A DNA stretch of 64,000 bases from Pseudomonadota bacterium (GTDB lineage Bacteria; Campylobacterota; Campylobacteria; Campylobacterales; Sulfurospirillaceae), in assembly GCA_017860615.1 (NCBI GenBank), contig JAGDMU010000005.1, forward strand, positions 248,001 to 312,000, read 5' to 3'. A program made the position numbers and the translations under genes. Shown here piece by piece: positions 27,629 to 38,934 of this stretch. Under the pieces are notes generated by a model. The model did not search any database, was not told the origin of the DNA, and worked only from the letters and a program-made list of their open reading frames with translations. Each line of letters opens with the position of its first letter. The first letter of the stretch is position 1.

Positions 27629-28957
27629 TCAACCTGGTATTGTATCTTCAACACTCTCTGGATGATCAAGTGCGTATTTGAATTTTTCCATATCAATCTG
27701 TTTATCCCAAGCACCAACCACAACAGCAGCTACTGCGTTTCCACAAAGATTGCCCACAGCTCTCATCTCGCTCATAAACTTATCAACACCTAGAAGAACA
27801 GCAACCGTTACAACAGGAATGACATCACCCATTGCGGACAAAGTACCTGCAAGCACGATAAACCCTGAACCTGTTACTCCAACAGCCCCTTTAGAGGCAA
27901 CCATTAAGATAAAAATGATGGAAAGTTCATGCGAAAGTGTTAACGGGATATTAAAGGCTTGGGCCAAGAAGATAATAGAGAGAGAAAGATAAATATTCGT
28001 ACAATCAAGATTAAACGAATAGCCTGTTGGAATAACAAGGCCTGTTGTTCCGCGACTCACACCAGCAGCCTCCAAACGGCGCATCAAAGGAGCAAGTGCT
28101 GATTCACTGGAAGAGGTTGCAAAAACAATCAGTACCTCTTTAGCAATAAAACGCATAAATTTAAAAACATTGATTTTGTAAAACCACAAGATAATGCCAA
28201 GAACTCCAAATAAAAAAGCTAAAACAGAAACAAGCATAACCCCAAGGAGACTTGCCATACCAATCAGTGAAGCAATACCAAATTTGCCAATCAAAAATGC
28301 CATTGCACTAAAGCTAGCAAGAGGGCTTAACCACATGACAACGGTTAAAATTTTGAAGAAGAAATCTTGAACTTTTTCGAGTGGTTTTAAGATAGCTGAT
28401 TTGTATTTATCGCCAAATGCAGCGATTAAAATAGCGATGGTAAGTGCCATCACAAGGACTTGAAGTGTATTACCGTGAAGAAAAGGTGTAATAGGATCGG
28501 TAGGAATCGCACTTTTAAGAATACTCCACGCCGTTGCACTCTCTTGGCTTGTTTTAGTGAAACTCTCTACACTGGAAGCATCTAAGGATTCAACAGAGAG
28601 ATTCATTCCATGACCTGGTTTGAGAATATTTCCAAAAATCACACCAATGGCAAGTGCAAAAGTACTCACTACTTCAAAATAGATAAACGCTTTAAGCCCG
28701 ATAGAGCCAACCTCTTTTAGACTCTCTAGTCCTACAATACCCGAGATGATTGTTAAAAAGATAATCGGACCTACCAGCCATTTTAGGATTTGAATAAACC
28801 AGTCAATACCAGGCTTTGCTTTCACAGCCATCGCAGGATCAACCATACCAAAACTAACACCTGCAACAATTGCCACAACAACCCAAAATGCCAAACTCTT
28901 AATGGTATAGTGCGTCCAATCTCGTTTCACTACTTTTTTTTCTTCAACAGTTTTCAA
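27629..28957 (-). CDS. Sodium:dicarboxylate/amino acid symporter (copy 2)
   Basis: A 442-residue inner-membrane transporter of the DAACS family (GltP/DctA fold), importing dicarboxylates or acidic amino acids with cations. The re-entrant loop signatures are intact: FATSSSESALAPLM (HP1 serine motif), GYSFNLDCTNIYLS (the NMDGT-type motif reads NLDCT) and VGVTGSGFIVLAGTLSA (HP2). It is strongly similar over its whole length to the next gene upstream (29183-30505), with differences mainly in the first 200 residues. Ligand cannot be assigned from sequence alone; fumarate, malate or aspartate are candidates. Confidence 0.88.
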   Translation of the reverse strand: MKTVEEKKVVKRDWTHYTIKSLAFWVVVAIVAGVSFGMVDPAMAVKAKPGIDWFIQILKWLVGPIIFLTIISGIVGLESLKEVGSIGLKAFIYFEVVSTFALAIGVIFGNILKPGHGMNLSVESLDASSVESFTKTSQESATAWSILKSAIPTDPITPFLHGNTLQVLVMALTIAILIAAFGDKYKSAILKPLEKVQDFFFKILTVVMWLSPLASFSAMAFLIGKFGIASLIGMASLLGVMLVSVLAFLFGVLGIILWFYKINVFKFMRFIAKEVLIVFATSSSESALAPLMRRLEAAGVSRGTTGLVIPTGYSFNLDCTNIYLSLSIIFLAQAFNIPLTLSHELSIIFILMVASKGAVGVTGSGFIVLAGTLSAMGDVIPVVTVAVLLGVDKFMSEMRAVGNLCGNAVAAVVVGAWDKQIDMEKFKYALDHPESVEDTIPG

Positions 28958-29146
28958 CCAAATGCCTTTTATCGCACTTTAAAAATGATACGAACAAGAA
29001 GGAATACTCTTTTACCTATAAACTAGCAGAGAAAACTTATGTGTTTCATTTTATAAAGTAACGAATTGTTTATTTTATTATGACACATGAAAGAGGATTT
29101 TAATGAGATTTTTAAAGAAAATAAAAGAGCGAAAGGAAGAAGAAAT

Positions 29147-29172
29147 GCTAATGAGGAAGATTCCTCATTAGC
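29147..29172 (-). terminator. Terminator of dicarboxylate symporter copy 1
   Basis: GCTAATGAGGAA (29147-29158) pairs with TTCCTCATTAGC (29161-29172), followed on the minus strand by a T-rich tract. It shares its outer GCTAATGAG stem with the terminator after the second copy. Confidence 0.85.
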
Positions 29173-29182
29173 GTTAAAAGTA

Positions 29183-30505
29183 TCAACCAGGAATTGCGTC
29201 TTCAACGCTTTCTGGATGATCAAGTGCATATCTAAATTTTTCCATATCAATCTGTTTATCCCAAGCACCAACAACAACGGCTGCAACGGCATTACCGCAT
29301 AGGTTACCTACCGCTCTCATCTCGCTCATAAACTTATCAACACCCAAAAGAACCGCAACTGTAACAACAGGGATCGCGCCACCCATTGCCGACAAGGTTC
29401 CTGCAAGAACGATAAAGCCAGAACCTGTAACGCCTACCGCACCTTTAGAAGTTACCATCAAAATAAAGATGATCGAAAGCTCTTCAGCAAGAGTCAATGG
29501 AATGTTAAACGCTTGAGAGATAAAAATAATAGACAATGAAAGATAGATATTCGTACAATCAAGGTTAAAAGAGTACCCAGTAGGGATAACCAAACCTGTT
29601 GTACCTCTGCTAACACCCGCAGCTTCGAGTCTTTTCATAAGTGGCGCAAGGGCTGATTCACTTGAAGAAGTTGCAAATACGATCAAAACCTCTTTAGCGA
29701 TAAAACGCATAAACTTGAAGATGTTGATCTTGAAGATTGCCATAATAAGACCAAGCACACCAAAGATAAATGCAATAACGGAGATAAACATAACACCAAG
29801 TAAACTTGCCATATTGATCAATGAAGCAATACCGAATTTACCGATCAAGAATGCCATCGCACTAAATGATGCAATTGGGCTTAGCCACATTAAAATGGTC
29901 AAAATCTTGAAGAAAAAGTTTTGAGCAATCTCAAGAGGTTTTAAAATAGCAGGTTTATGTTTTCCACCAAAGGCAGAGATTAAAATTGCTAAAGTTAATG
30001 CCATAACAAGTACTTGAAGCGTATTGCCGTTGATAAATGGTGTGATAGGATCGTGTGGAATGGCGCCTTTGAGAATCGACATGAAAGAGCCAACATCTTG
30101 GTTTACATTGGTAAACTTAGCAACACTTTTTGCATCCAATGACTCAACGGAAAGGTTCATACCATTTCCTGGTCCAAACCAATTACCAAAAAGTACACCG
30201 ATTGCAAGCGCAAATGTACTAACGATTTCAAAGTAGATAAACGCCTTAAAACCGATAGAACCAACCTCTTTTAAACTCTCAAGTCCTACGATACCTGAGA
30301 TAATCGTTAAGAAAATAATCGGTCCAACAAGCCATTTGAGGATTTGGATAAACCAATCAATACCTGGTTTTGCTAAAACTGCCATTTTGGGGTCATACAT
30401 ACCAAAAGCAATACCTGCAACAATTGCAAATACAACCCAGAATGCTAAACTTTTAATCGTATAGTGCATCCAGTCTTTTTTCTTTATATCAACTGCTTGT
30501 TCCAA
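29183..30505 (-). CDS. Sodium:dicarboxylate/amino acid symporter (copy 1)
   Basis: A 440-residue paralogue of the gene at 27629-28957, with the same HP1 serine motif (FATSSSESALAPLMKRLEAA), NLDCT motif and VGVTGSGF loop; the C-terminal 150 residues are nearly identical in protein. Copy-specific changes cluster in the periplasmic loop near 125-150 (GNWFGPGNGMNLSVESLDAKSVAKF) and in the N-terminus. Synonymous positions differ throughout, so the duplication is not very recent. AAGGATG precedes the ATG. The two copies are separated by 225 bases, including a terminator, so each may have its own promoter. Confidence 0.88.
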   Translation of the reverse strand: MEQAVDIKKKDWMHYTIKSLAFWVVFAIVAGIAFGMYDPKMAVLAKPGIDWFIQILKWLVGPIIFLTIISGIVGLESLKEVGSIGFKAFIYFEIVSTFALAIGVLFGNWFGPGNGMNLSVESLDAKSVAKFTNVNQDVGSFMSILKGAIPHDPITPFINGNTLQVLVMALTLAILISAFGGKHKPAILKPLEIAQNFFFKILTILMWLSPIASFSAMAFLIGKFGIASLINMASLLGVMFISVIAFIFGVLGLIMAIFKINIFKFMRFIAKEVLIVFATSSSESALAPLMKRLEAAGVSRGTTGLVIPTGYSFNLDCTNIYLSLSIIFISQAFNIPLTLAEELSIIFILMVTSKGAVGVTGSGFIVLAGTLSAMGGAIPVVTVAVLLGVDKFMSEMRAVGNLCGNAVAAVVVGAWDKQIDMEKFRYALDHPESVEDAIPG

Positions 30506-30636
30506 GAAACATCCTTTGAATTTTTTAGATAAGTCGATTATAGTTAAAAATTATGTCTAACTTATGTATGTCAACATCTAAATGAATCCATAGGTTTCTT
30601 TAAGCTAAAAAGCGTTACTAAAAGAAACATTTGTAA

Positions 30637-33453
30637 TTATTTCTTTTCGGACTCCAATTCTAACGCTAAAAATTTTCCGGTATAGCTTTCAGATTTCTCA
30701 GCGTCACGAGCGACATCAAATGGCGTCCCCATCGCTATTATGCGCCCTCCATAGCTTCCACCCTCAGGTCCCATATCGATCATATAATCTGCATTTTTTA
30801 TCACATCCATGTTATGTTCAATGACTAAAACAGAGTTTCCCATATCTGTGAGATGGTGTAACACTTTTACCAATCTATCGACATCAGCAAAGTGTAAACC
30901 TGTGGTTGGCTCATCTAAAACATAGAGGGTATTGCCTGTATCTTTTTTACTGAGTTCTTTAGCAAGCTTGATACGTTGTGCTTCACCACCACTTAATGTA
31001 ACGGCATTTTGTCCCAAAGTGATGTAGCCCAAACCAACATCAACCAAAGTTTGAATTTTTTGATGAATTTTAGGAATGGCTTTAAAAAATTCAAAGGCTT
31101 CATCAACACTCATACTCAGAACATCTGATATGGATTTGCCTTTGTATTTGATCTCCAAAGTCTGCGCATTGTAGCGATGCCCTTTACAGCTATCACACTT
31201 GACCATGATGTCAGGCAAAAAGTGCATCTCTATCTTGATCTCTCCATCGCCTTGGCACTTTTCACAACGTCCACCTTTGACGTTAAACGAAAATCGCCCT
31301 ACACTATACCCTCGTATCTGCGCCTCTTTGGTTTTAGCAAACAGCGCTCTAATCTCATCCATAACACCCGTATAGGTTGCAGGATTTGAACGAGGAGTCC
31401 TACCAATAGGGCTTTGATCAAGATAGATCACTTTATCAAGCTGATCTAAGCCGATGCACTCAACGCCAGCGACTTTATTGACCTTTTTCGCACGATTAAG
31501 ATACTCTTTCGCCACAGGAAGCAGGGTTTGAAGAATAAGTGAACTTTTACCACTACCACTCACACCCGTAATCGCCACGAGGTTTCCCAGAGGAATTTTC
31601 ACATCAAGATTTTGAATATTATTGATCGTGACATTATTGAGCTCTATCCAACGCTCTTGTTTTCTATTTTCACGATAATTGATAATTTTTGTGCCATTGA
31701 GGTACTGCGCGGTGAGCGTATTGCTTTTTAAAAGCTCTTCGTTGGTGCCTTTAAAGACCACTTCGCCACCAAATTTTCCTGCACCTGGTCCAATGTCGAC
31801 AATAAAATCTGCTGTTTTAATGGTCTCTTTGTCATGCTCAACGACAATAACCGAGTTGCCTTTTTTCTGTAAACTGCGAAGAGTTCGAATGAGTTTGAGT
31901 GTATCACGTTCATGAAGACCAATGCTTGGCTCATCAAGGACGTACATAACACCTGTCAGGCCACTACCAATTTGCGAAGCGATACGAATACGCTGAGCCT
32001 CACCACCACTAATCGTTCTAGCATCTCTCCCTAAACTAATATAACCCAGTCCTACATCAAATAAGAAGTAAAGACGCTCTTTAATCTCTTTTAAAATTGG
32101 CTCCGCAATCATTCTATGTTGTGCTTTCATCGAAGCAAAATTCTTTTCATCTTGGAAGAAACCCAAACACTGATCGATGGGAAGTTCTAAAATATCAGCG
32201 ATATTTTTCTTTGCAAGTCTAACGGCTAAGCTCTCTTTTTTTAGACGGTACCCACCACACGTATCGCACGTCTTTTCGCTCATGTAGTCCCCAAGCTCTT
32301 TTTCATCTTTGAGCATATCATAAGCGATTTTGATAACACCATCCCATTTACGGGTCAGCTTATGTTTTTTCCAAAAGAAGGTTGCCTCTTCCACGCCACC
32401 GTGTAAAATAGATTTTTGCTGATACTCTTCAAGCTCTTCATACGGCACTTTAGTATTAATACCTGCTGCTTCACAATACGCCGCTAAAAACTTCGCGTAA
32501 AAGCTTTTGTTGAAACCGTAAAAGATTTTAATCGCACCCTCATCAATGCTGACGTGTTCATTGATAATCTTTTTAAGATCAAGCGTATAGCGAATGCCCA
32601 AACCATCGCATGTTGGACACGCTCCTTTGGGTGAGTTAAACGAAAACGAGAGAGGCTCTAACGGTTCAAAACTGATCTTACAGTCAAAACACGCCAAATG
32701 CTCACTGTAATGAATGTGTGAAGTTGGAAGCCCTACTTCTTCAGCATTGGAGATGTCAAGTTCCACTTCACCGTAGCTCTCTAAAAGTGCTTTTTCAATG
32801 TCGGTGGCGATACGCTCTTTGTTTTCTTCACGCACCACGACACGGTCAATGATGACTTTAATGGTATGTTTCTTCGTTTTAGAAAGCTCGATCTCTTCAT
32901 CCAAACGCACCATAACGCCATCCACTAAAGCGCGTACATAACCTTTATGACGTAAAGACTCGATCATGTCGGCAAAACTACCTTTTTTCTCACGCACCAA
33001 TGGTGCTAAGATAGAAAGCTTTGTCTCAGGAGGCAGTTTTAAAACCTGCTCGATAATGTCAGCAACCGACATCTGTGAAATCTCTTTGCCACACAGATGA
33101 CAGTGTTGTTTCCCAACACGTGCATAAAGCAAACGTAAATAATCATAAATTTCTGTAATCGTACCCACCGTAGAGCGAGGGTTTTTACTCGTTGTTTTTT
33201 GGTCTATCGCGATAGCAGGGGTTAATCCTTCTATCTTTTCAACATCAGGCTTACCCACACGATCCAAAAACTGTCTCGCATAGGAAGAGAGAGACTCAAT
33301 GTAACGGCGTTGTCCCTCGGCGTAGAGCGTATCAAACGCTAACGTGCTCTTTCCACTACCACTTAAGCCTGTAAAAACGACAAGCTTATTTTTGGGAATT
33401 TCTAGATTGATATTTTTTAGATTATTCTCTTTAGCACCGTAAATTTTTATCAT
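30637..33453 (-). CDS. uvrA: Excinuclease ABC subunit A
   Basis: Damage-recognition ATPase of nucleotide excision repair, 938 residues. Two ABC units are visible: Walker A GLSGSGKST (about 31-39) and GVSGSGKSS (about 629), signature motifs ISGGEAQRIRIA and LSGGEAQRIKLA, and the ends VLDEPSIGLHERD and VLDEPTTGLHFAD. Zinc-binding Cys pairs (CHLCGKE, CFDCK, CPTCDG, CEKCQGDG and CDSCKG) are in place. The ATG at 33453 forms an ATGA overlap with the stop of the TauE/SafE permease gene, suggesting translational coupling to it. Confidence 0.96.
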   Translation of the reverse strand: MIKIYGAKENNLKNINLEIPKNKLVVFTGLSGSGKSTLAFDTLYAEGQRRYIESLSSYARQFLDRVGKPDVEKIEGLTPAIAIDQKTTSKNPRSTVGTITEIYDYLRLLYARVGKQHCHLCGKEISQMSVADIIEQVLKLPPETKLSILAPLVREKKGSFADMIESLRHKGYVRALVDGVMVRLDEEIELSKTKKHTIKVIIDRVVVREENKERIATDIEKALLESYGEVELDISNAEEVGLPTSHIHYSEHLACFDCKISFEPLEPLSFSFNSPKGACPTCDGLGIRYTLDLKKIINEHVSIDEGAIKIFYGFNKSFYAKFLAAYCEAAGINTKVPYEELEEYQQKSILHGGVEEATFFWKKHKLTRKWDGVIKIAYDMLKDEKELGDYMSEKTCDTCGGYRLKKESLAVRLAKKNIADILELPIDQCLGFFQDEKNFASMKAQHRMIAEPILKEIKERLYFLFDVGLGYISLGRDARTISGGEAQRIRIASQIGSGLTGVMYVLDEPSIGLHERDTLKLIRTLRSLQKKGNSVIVVEHDKETIKTADFIVDIGPGAGKFGGEVVFKGTNEELLKSNTLTAQYLNGTKIINYRENRKQERWIELNNVTINNIQNLDVKIPLGNLVAITGVSGSGKSSLILQTLLPVAKEYLNRAKKVNKVAGVECIGLDQLDKVIYLDQSPIGRTPRSNPATYTGVMDEIRALFAKTKEAQIRGYSVGRFSFNVKGGRCEKCQGDGEIKIEMHFLPDIMVKCDSCKGHRYNAQTLEIKYKGKSISDVLSMSVDEAFEFFKAIPKIHQKIQTLVDVGLGYITLGQNAVTLSGGEAQRIKLAKELSKKDTGNTLYVLDEPTTGLHFADVDRLVKVLHHLTDMGNSVLVIEHNMDVIKNADYMIDMGPEGGSYGGRIIAMGTPFDVARDAEKSESYTGKFLALELESEKK

Positions 33454-34199
33454 AGGACATTTAACTCGCTTAAAATTTTATTGACTGTTAGTATAAACAT
33501 AATCACATACAAGATCAAAAGGGCTCGTTTTTGCACCTTTTTTTCAACACGGTGGGATAATTTTACCCCAAAATAGACACCCATTAAAGAGCCAATGCCC
33601 ACAGCCACACCTGCATCATAATCGACCAATCCGTTGGCTGAGAGGCTAATAAAACCCGAAATTGAGCCAAAAATGATAAAAAAGAGCGTGGTTCCAACCG
33701 CTTTTTTAATATCCCAGTTCATAAACCCTACAAGAACAGGCGTTAAAAAGATAGCACCCCCCGTTCCTGTACTAATGGCAATCGCACCAATGACCACACC
33801 CACAATAAACAGCAGCGTCTTAGACTCATTAGGTTCACTTTTAGGAACAATGGGCGCTGTAAAAAACTTGTAAATCGACATTGCTAAAATGGCTGCAAAG
33901 AGTACTAAAAGCGCAAGATGTGACAATGCACTGACGATAAATCCACTCAGTGCTGCACCAAAAAGAGCACCAAATCCTAAAAAGATACCGCTGTTAAGTT
34001 GAAGAACGCCTGCTTTATAATTGACGTAAGAGCCAAACATAGAGCTAAAAATCATCTGCATCACAGAGATACCTATCGCCATCTTAATGTCATAACCAAA
34101 ATAGATCAGAGCAGGTACAAGAATGGTTCCACCACCAATGCCAAAAAAACCAGAGGAAAATCCCACTAAAATACCGAAAAACGCAAGTCCCAATAACAT
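33450..34199 (-). CDS. TauE/SafE (TSUP) family membrane permease
   Basis: An integral membrane protein of about 249 residues with seven to eight hydrophobic segments. Two family repeats start with glycine-rich loops: VGFSSGFFGIGGGTILVPALIYFG near the N-terminus and IAISTGTGGAIFLTPVLVGFM in the second half. TSUP proteins carry sulfite, sulfonates or other small organosulfur anions. The longer frame from 34301 adds 34 non-membrane residues without family support; I start at ATG 34199, though its ribosome site is weak. It overlaps uvrA by four bases. The sulfite dehydrogenase genes lie about 9 kb away, so a link is speculative. Confidence 0.82.
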   Translation of the reverse strand: MLLGLAFFGILVGFSSGFFGIGGGTILVPALIYFGYDIKMAIGISVMQMIFSSMFGSYVNYKAGVLQLNSGIFLGFGALFGAALSGFIVSALSHLALLVLFAAILAMSIYKFFTAPIVPKSEPNESKTLLFIVGVVIGAIAISTGTGGAIFLTPVLVGFMNWDIKKAVGTTLFFIIFGSISGFISLSANGLVDYDAGVAVGIGSLMGVYFGVKLSHRVEKKVQKRALLILYVIMFILTVNKILSELNVL

Positions 34200-34323
34200 A
34201 TATACGCCAACTTTAATTATAAGATGATTGATTGTACTTGAAGCGCTCTTAATAAACGATTTAAAGAGGATGTTAAAAGGAAGAGGCACTCTTTGCACCA
34301 TAACGATGCAAAGAGTGAGAGAC

Positions 34324-35661
34324 TTATTTACGAGAGAGTTTATACCCGATCGCTAAGACAATAAGCCATGCAGGGATGAGATAAACAGAGATGTTAATAC
34401 CATCGATAAACAGCATAATGACCAAAATCATTACAAAGAAAAGAAGGCAGATGATGTTACCAACAGGGAACCAAAACGCCTTAAATTTAGGCTCAATCCC
34501 CTCTTTGATTTTGGCATAACGGAATTTAAGATGCGCAAAGCTAATCATAAACCAGTTAACCACAAGTGCTGAAACCACAAGCGCCATCAAAAATTGAAAC
34601 GCGCCCTCAGGCATAAAATAATTGAGCGCGACACATGTGCCTGTAATAAGCGCTGAGAAAAGCACCGCATTGACGGGTACACCTTTGTTGTTTAGTCGCA
34701 TAAACATCTTAGGTGCATTTTTTTGTGCAGCTAGACCAAACAACATACGAGAGTTCGAGTACACACCGCTGTTATACACGGAAAGTGCTGCTGTTAAAAC
34801 GATAGCATTGAGCACATGCGCGATAACATTTTGATCAATCACATGAAAAACCATAACAAAAGGCGTAACGTCTTTGGTCATCTGCATCCACGGCATCAAC
34901 GAAAGGAGTACCGCGAGTGCACCGATGTAAAAGATGAGGATGCGGTAAATGACTTGATTCGTAGCTCTTGGAATCGTATGACTTGGATCATCCGTTTCAG
35001 CCGCCGCAATACCGATAAGCTCAAGCCCACCAAAAGAGAACATGATGAACACCATCGCCATCAAGAAGCCCTTAATCCCATGTGGGAAAAATCCGCCTTC
35101 TAATGCCCAAAGGTTACTAAAGTGTGCACTCTCGCCACCATTACCACTGACAAGCAAATAACTACCAAAGGCAATCATCGCGATAATCGCAGCCACTTTG
35201 ATAATAGAGAACCAAAACTCAAATTCACCGTAAATGCGAACATTCACAAGATTTACAAGGTTAACCAAAACAAAGAAAAATGCTGCGGATGCCCATGTTG
35301 GAATGTTTGGAAGCCAAAAATGCACAAACGTACCAATAGCAGTGAGTTCTGCCATACCAACTAAAACATACAGTATCCAGTAGTTCCAACCCGAAGCGAA
35401 ACCTGCAAACGGATGCCAGTATTTGTTGGCAAAATGACTGAATGAACCCGCAACTGGCTCTTCAACGACCATTTCACCCAGTTGACGCATAATCATAAAT
35501 GCAATAAAACCACCAAGCGCATACCCTAAAAGTACCGCTGGACCTGTCAGTTGTACGGTTGTAGAAACCCCTAAAAAGAGTCCTGTACCAATAGCTCCAC
35601 CCAATGCGATTAACTGGACGTGTCTATTTTGCAAGCCTCTTGAAAGCCCTTTTGTGTGCAT
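34324..35661 (-). CDS. Amino acid permease (APC superfamily)
   Basis: A 445-residue transporter with 12 predicted membrane segments. The N-terminus LSRGLQNRHVQLIALGGAIGTGLFLG is the hallmark of the AAT branch (ProY, GabP, LysP type), and ETDDPSHTIPRATNQVIYRI is the conserved loop after segment 6. It should import an amino acid with protons; proline- or aromatic-type permeases are closest in feel, but the substrate is not deducible. It is oriented towards the TauE/SafE gene and diverges from the CheX-like gene. Confidence 0.88.
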   Translation of the reverse strand: MHTKGLSRGLQNRHVQLIALGGAIGTGLFLGVSTTVQLTGPAVLLGYALGGFIAFMIMRQLGEMVVEEPVAGSFSHFANKYWHPFAGFASGWNYWILYVLVGMAELTAIGTFVHFWLPNIPTWASAAFFFVLVNLVNLVNVRIYGEFEFWFSIIKVAAIIAMIAFGSYLLVSGNGGESAHFSNLWALEGGFFPHGIKGFLMAMVFIMFSFGGLELIGIAAAETDDPSHTIPRATNQVIYRILIFYIGALAVLLSLMPWMQMTKDVTPFVMVFHVIDQNVIAHVLNAIVLTAALSVYNSGVYSNSRMLFGLAAQKNAPKMFMRLNNKGVPVNAVLFSALITGTCVALNYFMPEGAFQFLMALVVSALVVNWFMISFAHLKFRYAKIKEGIEPKFKAFWFPVGNIICLLFFVMILVIMLFIDGINISVYLIPAWLIVLAIGYKLSRK

Positions 35662-35857
35662 AAAATTCCTTCAAAAAAATTAACGCGCTATTGTAGCGTT
35701 TTTCAAAAAAATTATCATGACACGGTGATGAAAATTGCAACATGTAAAGAAATTTCTCTTTTAAAAAAGGCTTTATCTTCTTTGTTTTTTCTTTAATATA
35801 CAATTTAATGAGTTTAAAATATAATGTGCCTAGCGTGCATATCAAAGGGATAATACA

Positions 35858-36274
35858 ATGAAACAAGCCGTCATTGAAGCCACACACAGTTTTTGTGAAA
35901 CTATTCTATGTGAACTTCCTCAACAAGCAGCCAACCTTGGGCAGTATTTCTATGGCTCCGCCATCTCCATTCTTGAAAATGATGTGGAGCACACATGGTA
36001 TCTTTTCTTTGAAAAAGCAGTCCTTGATGACATCGCGTACAACCTTCTCTTTGAAGAAAACCTCTGCGAAAATGACTTGGATGACCTTTTAAAAGAGATC
36101 GCCAACCAAATTATCGGCTCAGCCAAAGTACTGTTAGAAGAGAAATACCCAAACAACAATTACCACCTCAATGTCCCTGAATTTATGGGCAATGTTTGCG
36201 CTCCTTTTCCTATTGAACTTCAAGATGCACACCATTATCTTATTAAAAACAGCACCTTTGTCATTGCGCGTTAA
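35858..36274 (+). CDS. CheX-like chemotaxis phosphatase family protein
   Basis: A 138-residue single-domain protein. The segment DLLKEIANQIIGSAKVLLEEK matches the ExxN catalytic motif of the CheC/CheX/FliY family (here EIAN), whose members dephosphorylate CheY-P. Only one such motif is present, as in CheX. It is monocistronic between the amino acid permease gene and thiC. A stand-alone CheY-like gene is at the left end of the window, but no link can be shown. Confidence 0.7.
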   Translation: MKQAVIEATHSFCETILCELPQQAANLGQYFYGSAISILENDVEHTWYLFFEKAVLDDIAYNLLFEENLCENDLDDLLKEIANQIIGSAKVLLEEKYPNNNYHLNVPEFMGNVCAPFPIELQDAHHYLIKNSTFVIAR

Positions 36275-36368
36275 GCTTTTGATGTAAACAAACGAAACGT
36301 CTCTTAAACAAACATACTGTTTTTTATACCCAACTCTTTTTCTTAAGTCACCTCTTTGTCTAGTTCTG

Positions 36369-36374
36369 TATAAT
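36369..36374 (+). promoter_or_regulatory. -10 promoter element upstream of the TPP riboswitch
   Basis: TATAAT preceded by TG lies about 28 bases upstream of the riboswitch, the right distance for transcription to start just before it. Confidence 0.5.
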
Positions 36375-36402
36375 CAACTTCTTTTAATTGTTTACCATTG
36401 TC

Positions 36403-36494
36403 TGTGGGGGTGCCGAACGTATGGCTGAGATAATACCCCAAGAAGTCATTAATGTGGCTTCACGAACCTGATCTGGGTAATGCCAGCGTAGGAA
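36403..36494 (+). ncRNA. TPP riboswitch (thi box)
   Basis: All signature blocks of the thiamine pyrophosphate riboswitch are present in order: GGGGGTGCC, then GGCTGAGA, then GAACCTGATCTGGGTAATGCC and GCGTAGGAA (written in parts). The thiC ribosome site AAGGAGA begins about three bases after the 3' end. No terminator stem separates them, so control is probably at translation initiation: ligand binding would hide the ribosome site. Confidence 0.95.
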
Positions 36495-36498
36495 ATAA

Positions 36499-38379
<1,881 letters not shown>

Positions 38380-38384
38380 AGCGT

Positions 38385-38413
38385 TTTAGCCCTTGAAAGA
38401 GAGGGCTAAATTT
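38385..38413 (+). terminator. Intrinsic terminator of thiC
   Basis: TTTAGCCCT (38385-38393) pairs with AGGGCTAAA (38402-38410), followed by TTTCTC. It begins six bases after the thiC stop. Confidence 0.75.
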
Positions 38414-38510
38414 CTCTATCTCTAAGTTTGTATACCATTAAAACAGTTTTTCATGTAAAGATTCATGAAAGTGAAAAAGAAAAACTATTTAAAAAAGCCT
38501 ATTTCTTTTT

Positions 38511-38810
38511 CTAGCTTTTTGTCCACGTTAAGCCAAAAGATTCATACAATTCTGGTGTATCATCAATATCTCCAACTGAGAGTGTCAGTTGATACTCACA
38601 TCCCATAAGCATTTCTTTTAAATCTTCAGGTATTTTGTCAATTCTTGGTAACCATTCTTCCAAAATCATAGGATTCTTTTTATCTTCACGCTCTAAAAAA
38701 AATGTTTCATTTTTTTTAATAAGAACCCCTGAAAATACAGCTACTTCATCTTCTCCATTTTCATCTTTGCTCCACAGAATAAGAGCTAATGTTTTATTTA
38801 GACTAATCAA
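38511..38810 (-). CDS. Hypothetical protein
   Basis: A 99-residue acidic soluble protein beginning MISLNKTLALILWSKDENGEDEVAV. I recognise no domain. The first half looks beta-rich (VAVFSGVLIKKNETFFLERED), the second contains a charged helix (DKIPEDLKEMLMG). It has no signal peptide and no membrane segment. It stands alone between thiC and the HugZ-like gene, and both flanking gaps are AT-rich. It may be a real lineage-specific gene, but composition alone supports it. Confidence 0.55.
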   Translation of the reverse strand: MISLNKTLALILWSKDENGEDEVAVFSGVLIKKNETFFLEREDKKNPMILEEWLPRIDKIPEDLKEMLMGCEYQLTLSVGDIDDTPELYESFGLTWTKS

Positions 38811-38934
38811 TCACAATTCCTTTGTAAGATAACTATTGTAGAGAGATAAGGGTCAGGGGGCTAAACTTTTAACTTTTAGACATTAACCCTCTATTTTTTG
38901 CGTTAAATTTTAGCTAAATTTTGCATAGAAAGCT

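Noticed and set aside
35681-35700. CGCTA-TTG-TAGCG hairpin upstream of the amino acid permease
   Set aside because: Five base pairs only, in the promoter region; could be chance or a weak operator.
38449-38470. TTTCATG...CATGAAA hairpin downstream of the thiC terminator
   Set aside because: The stem is short, AT-rich and not next to a gene end; the stronger thiC hairpin already explains termination. No function is claimed.
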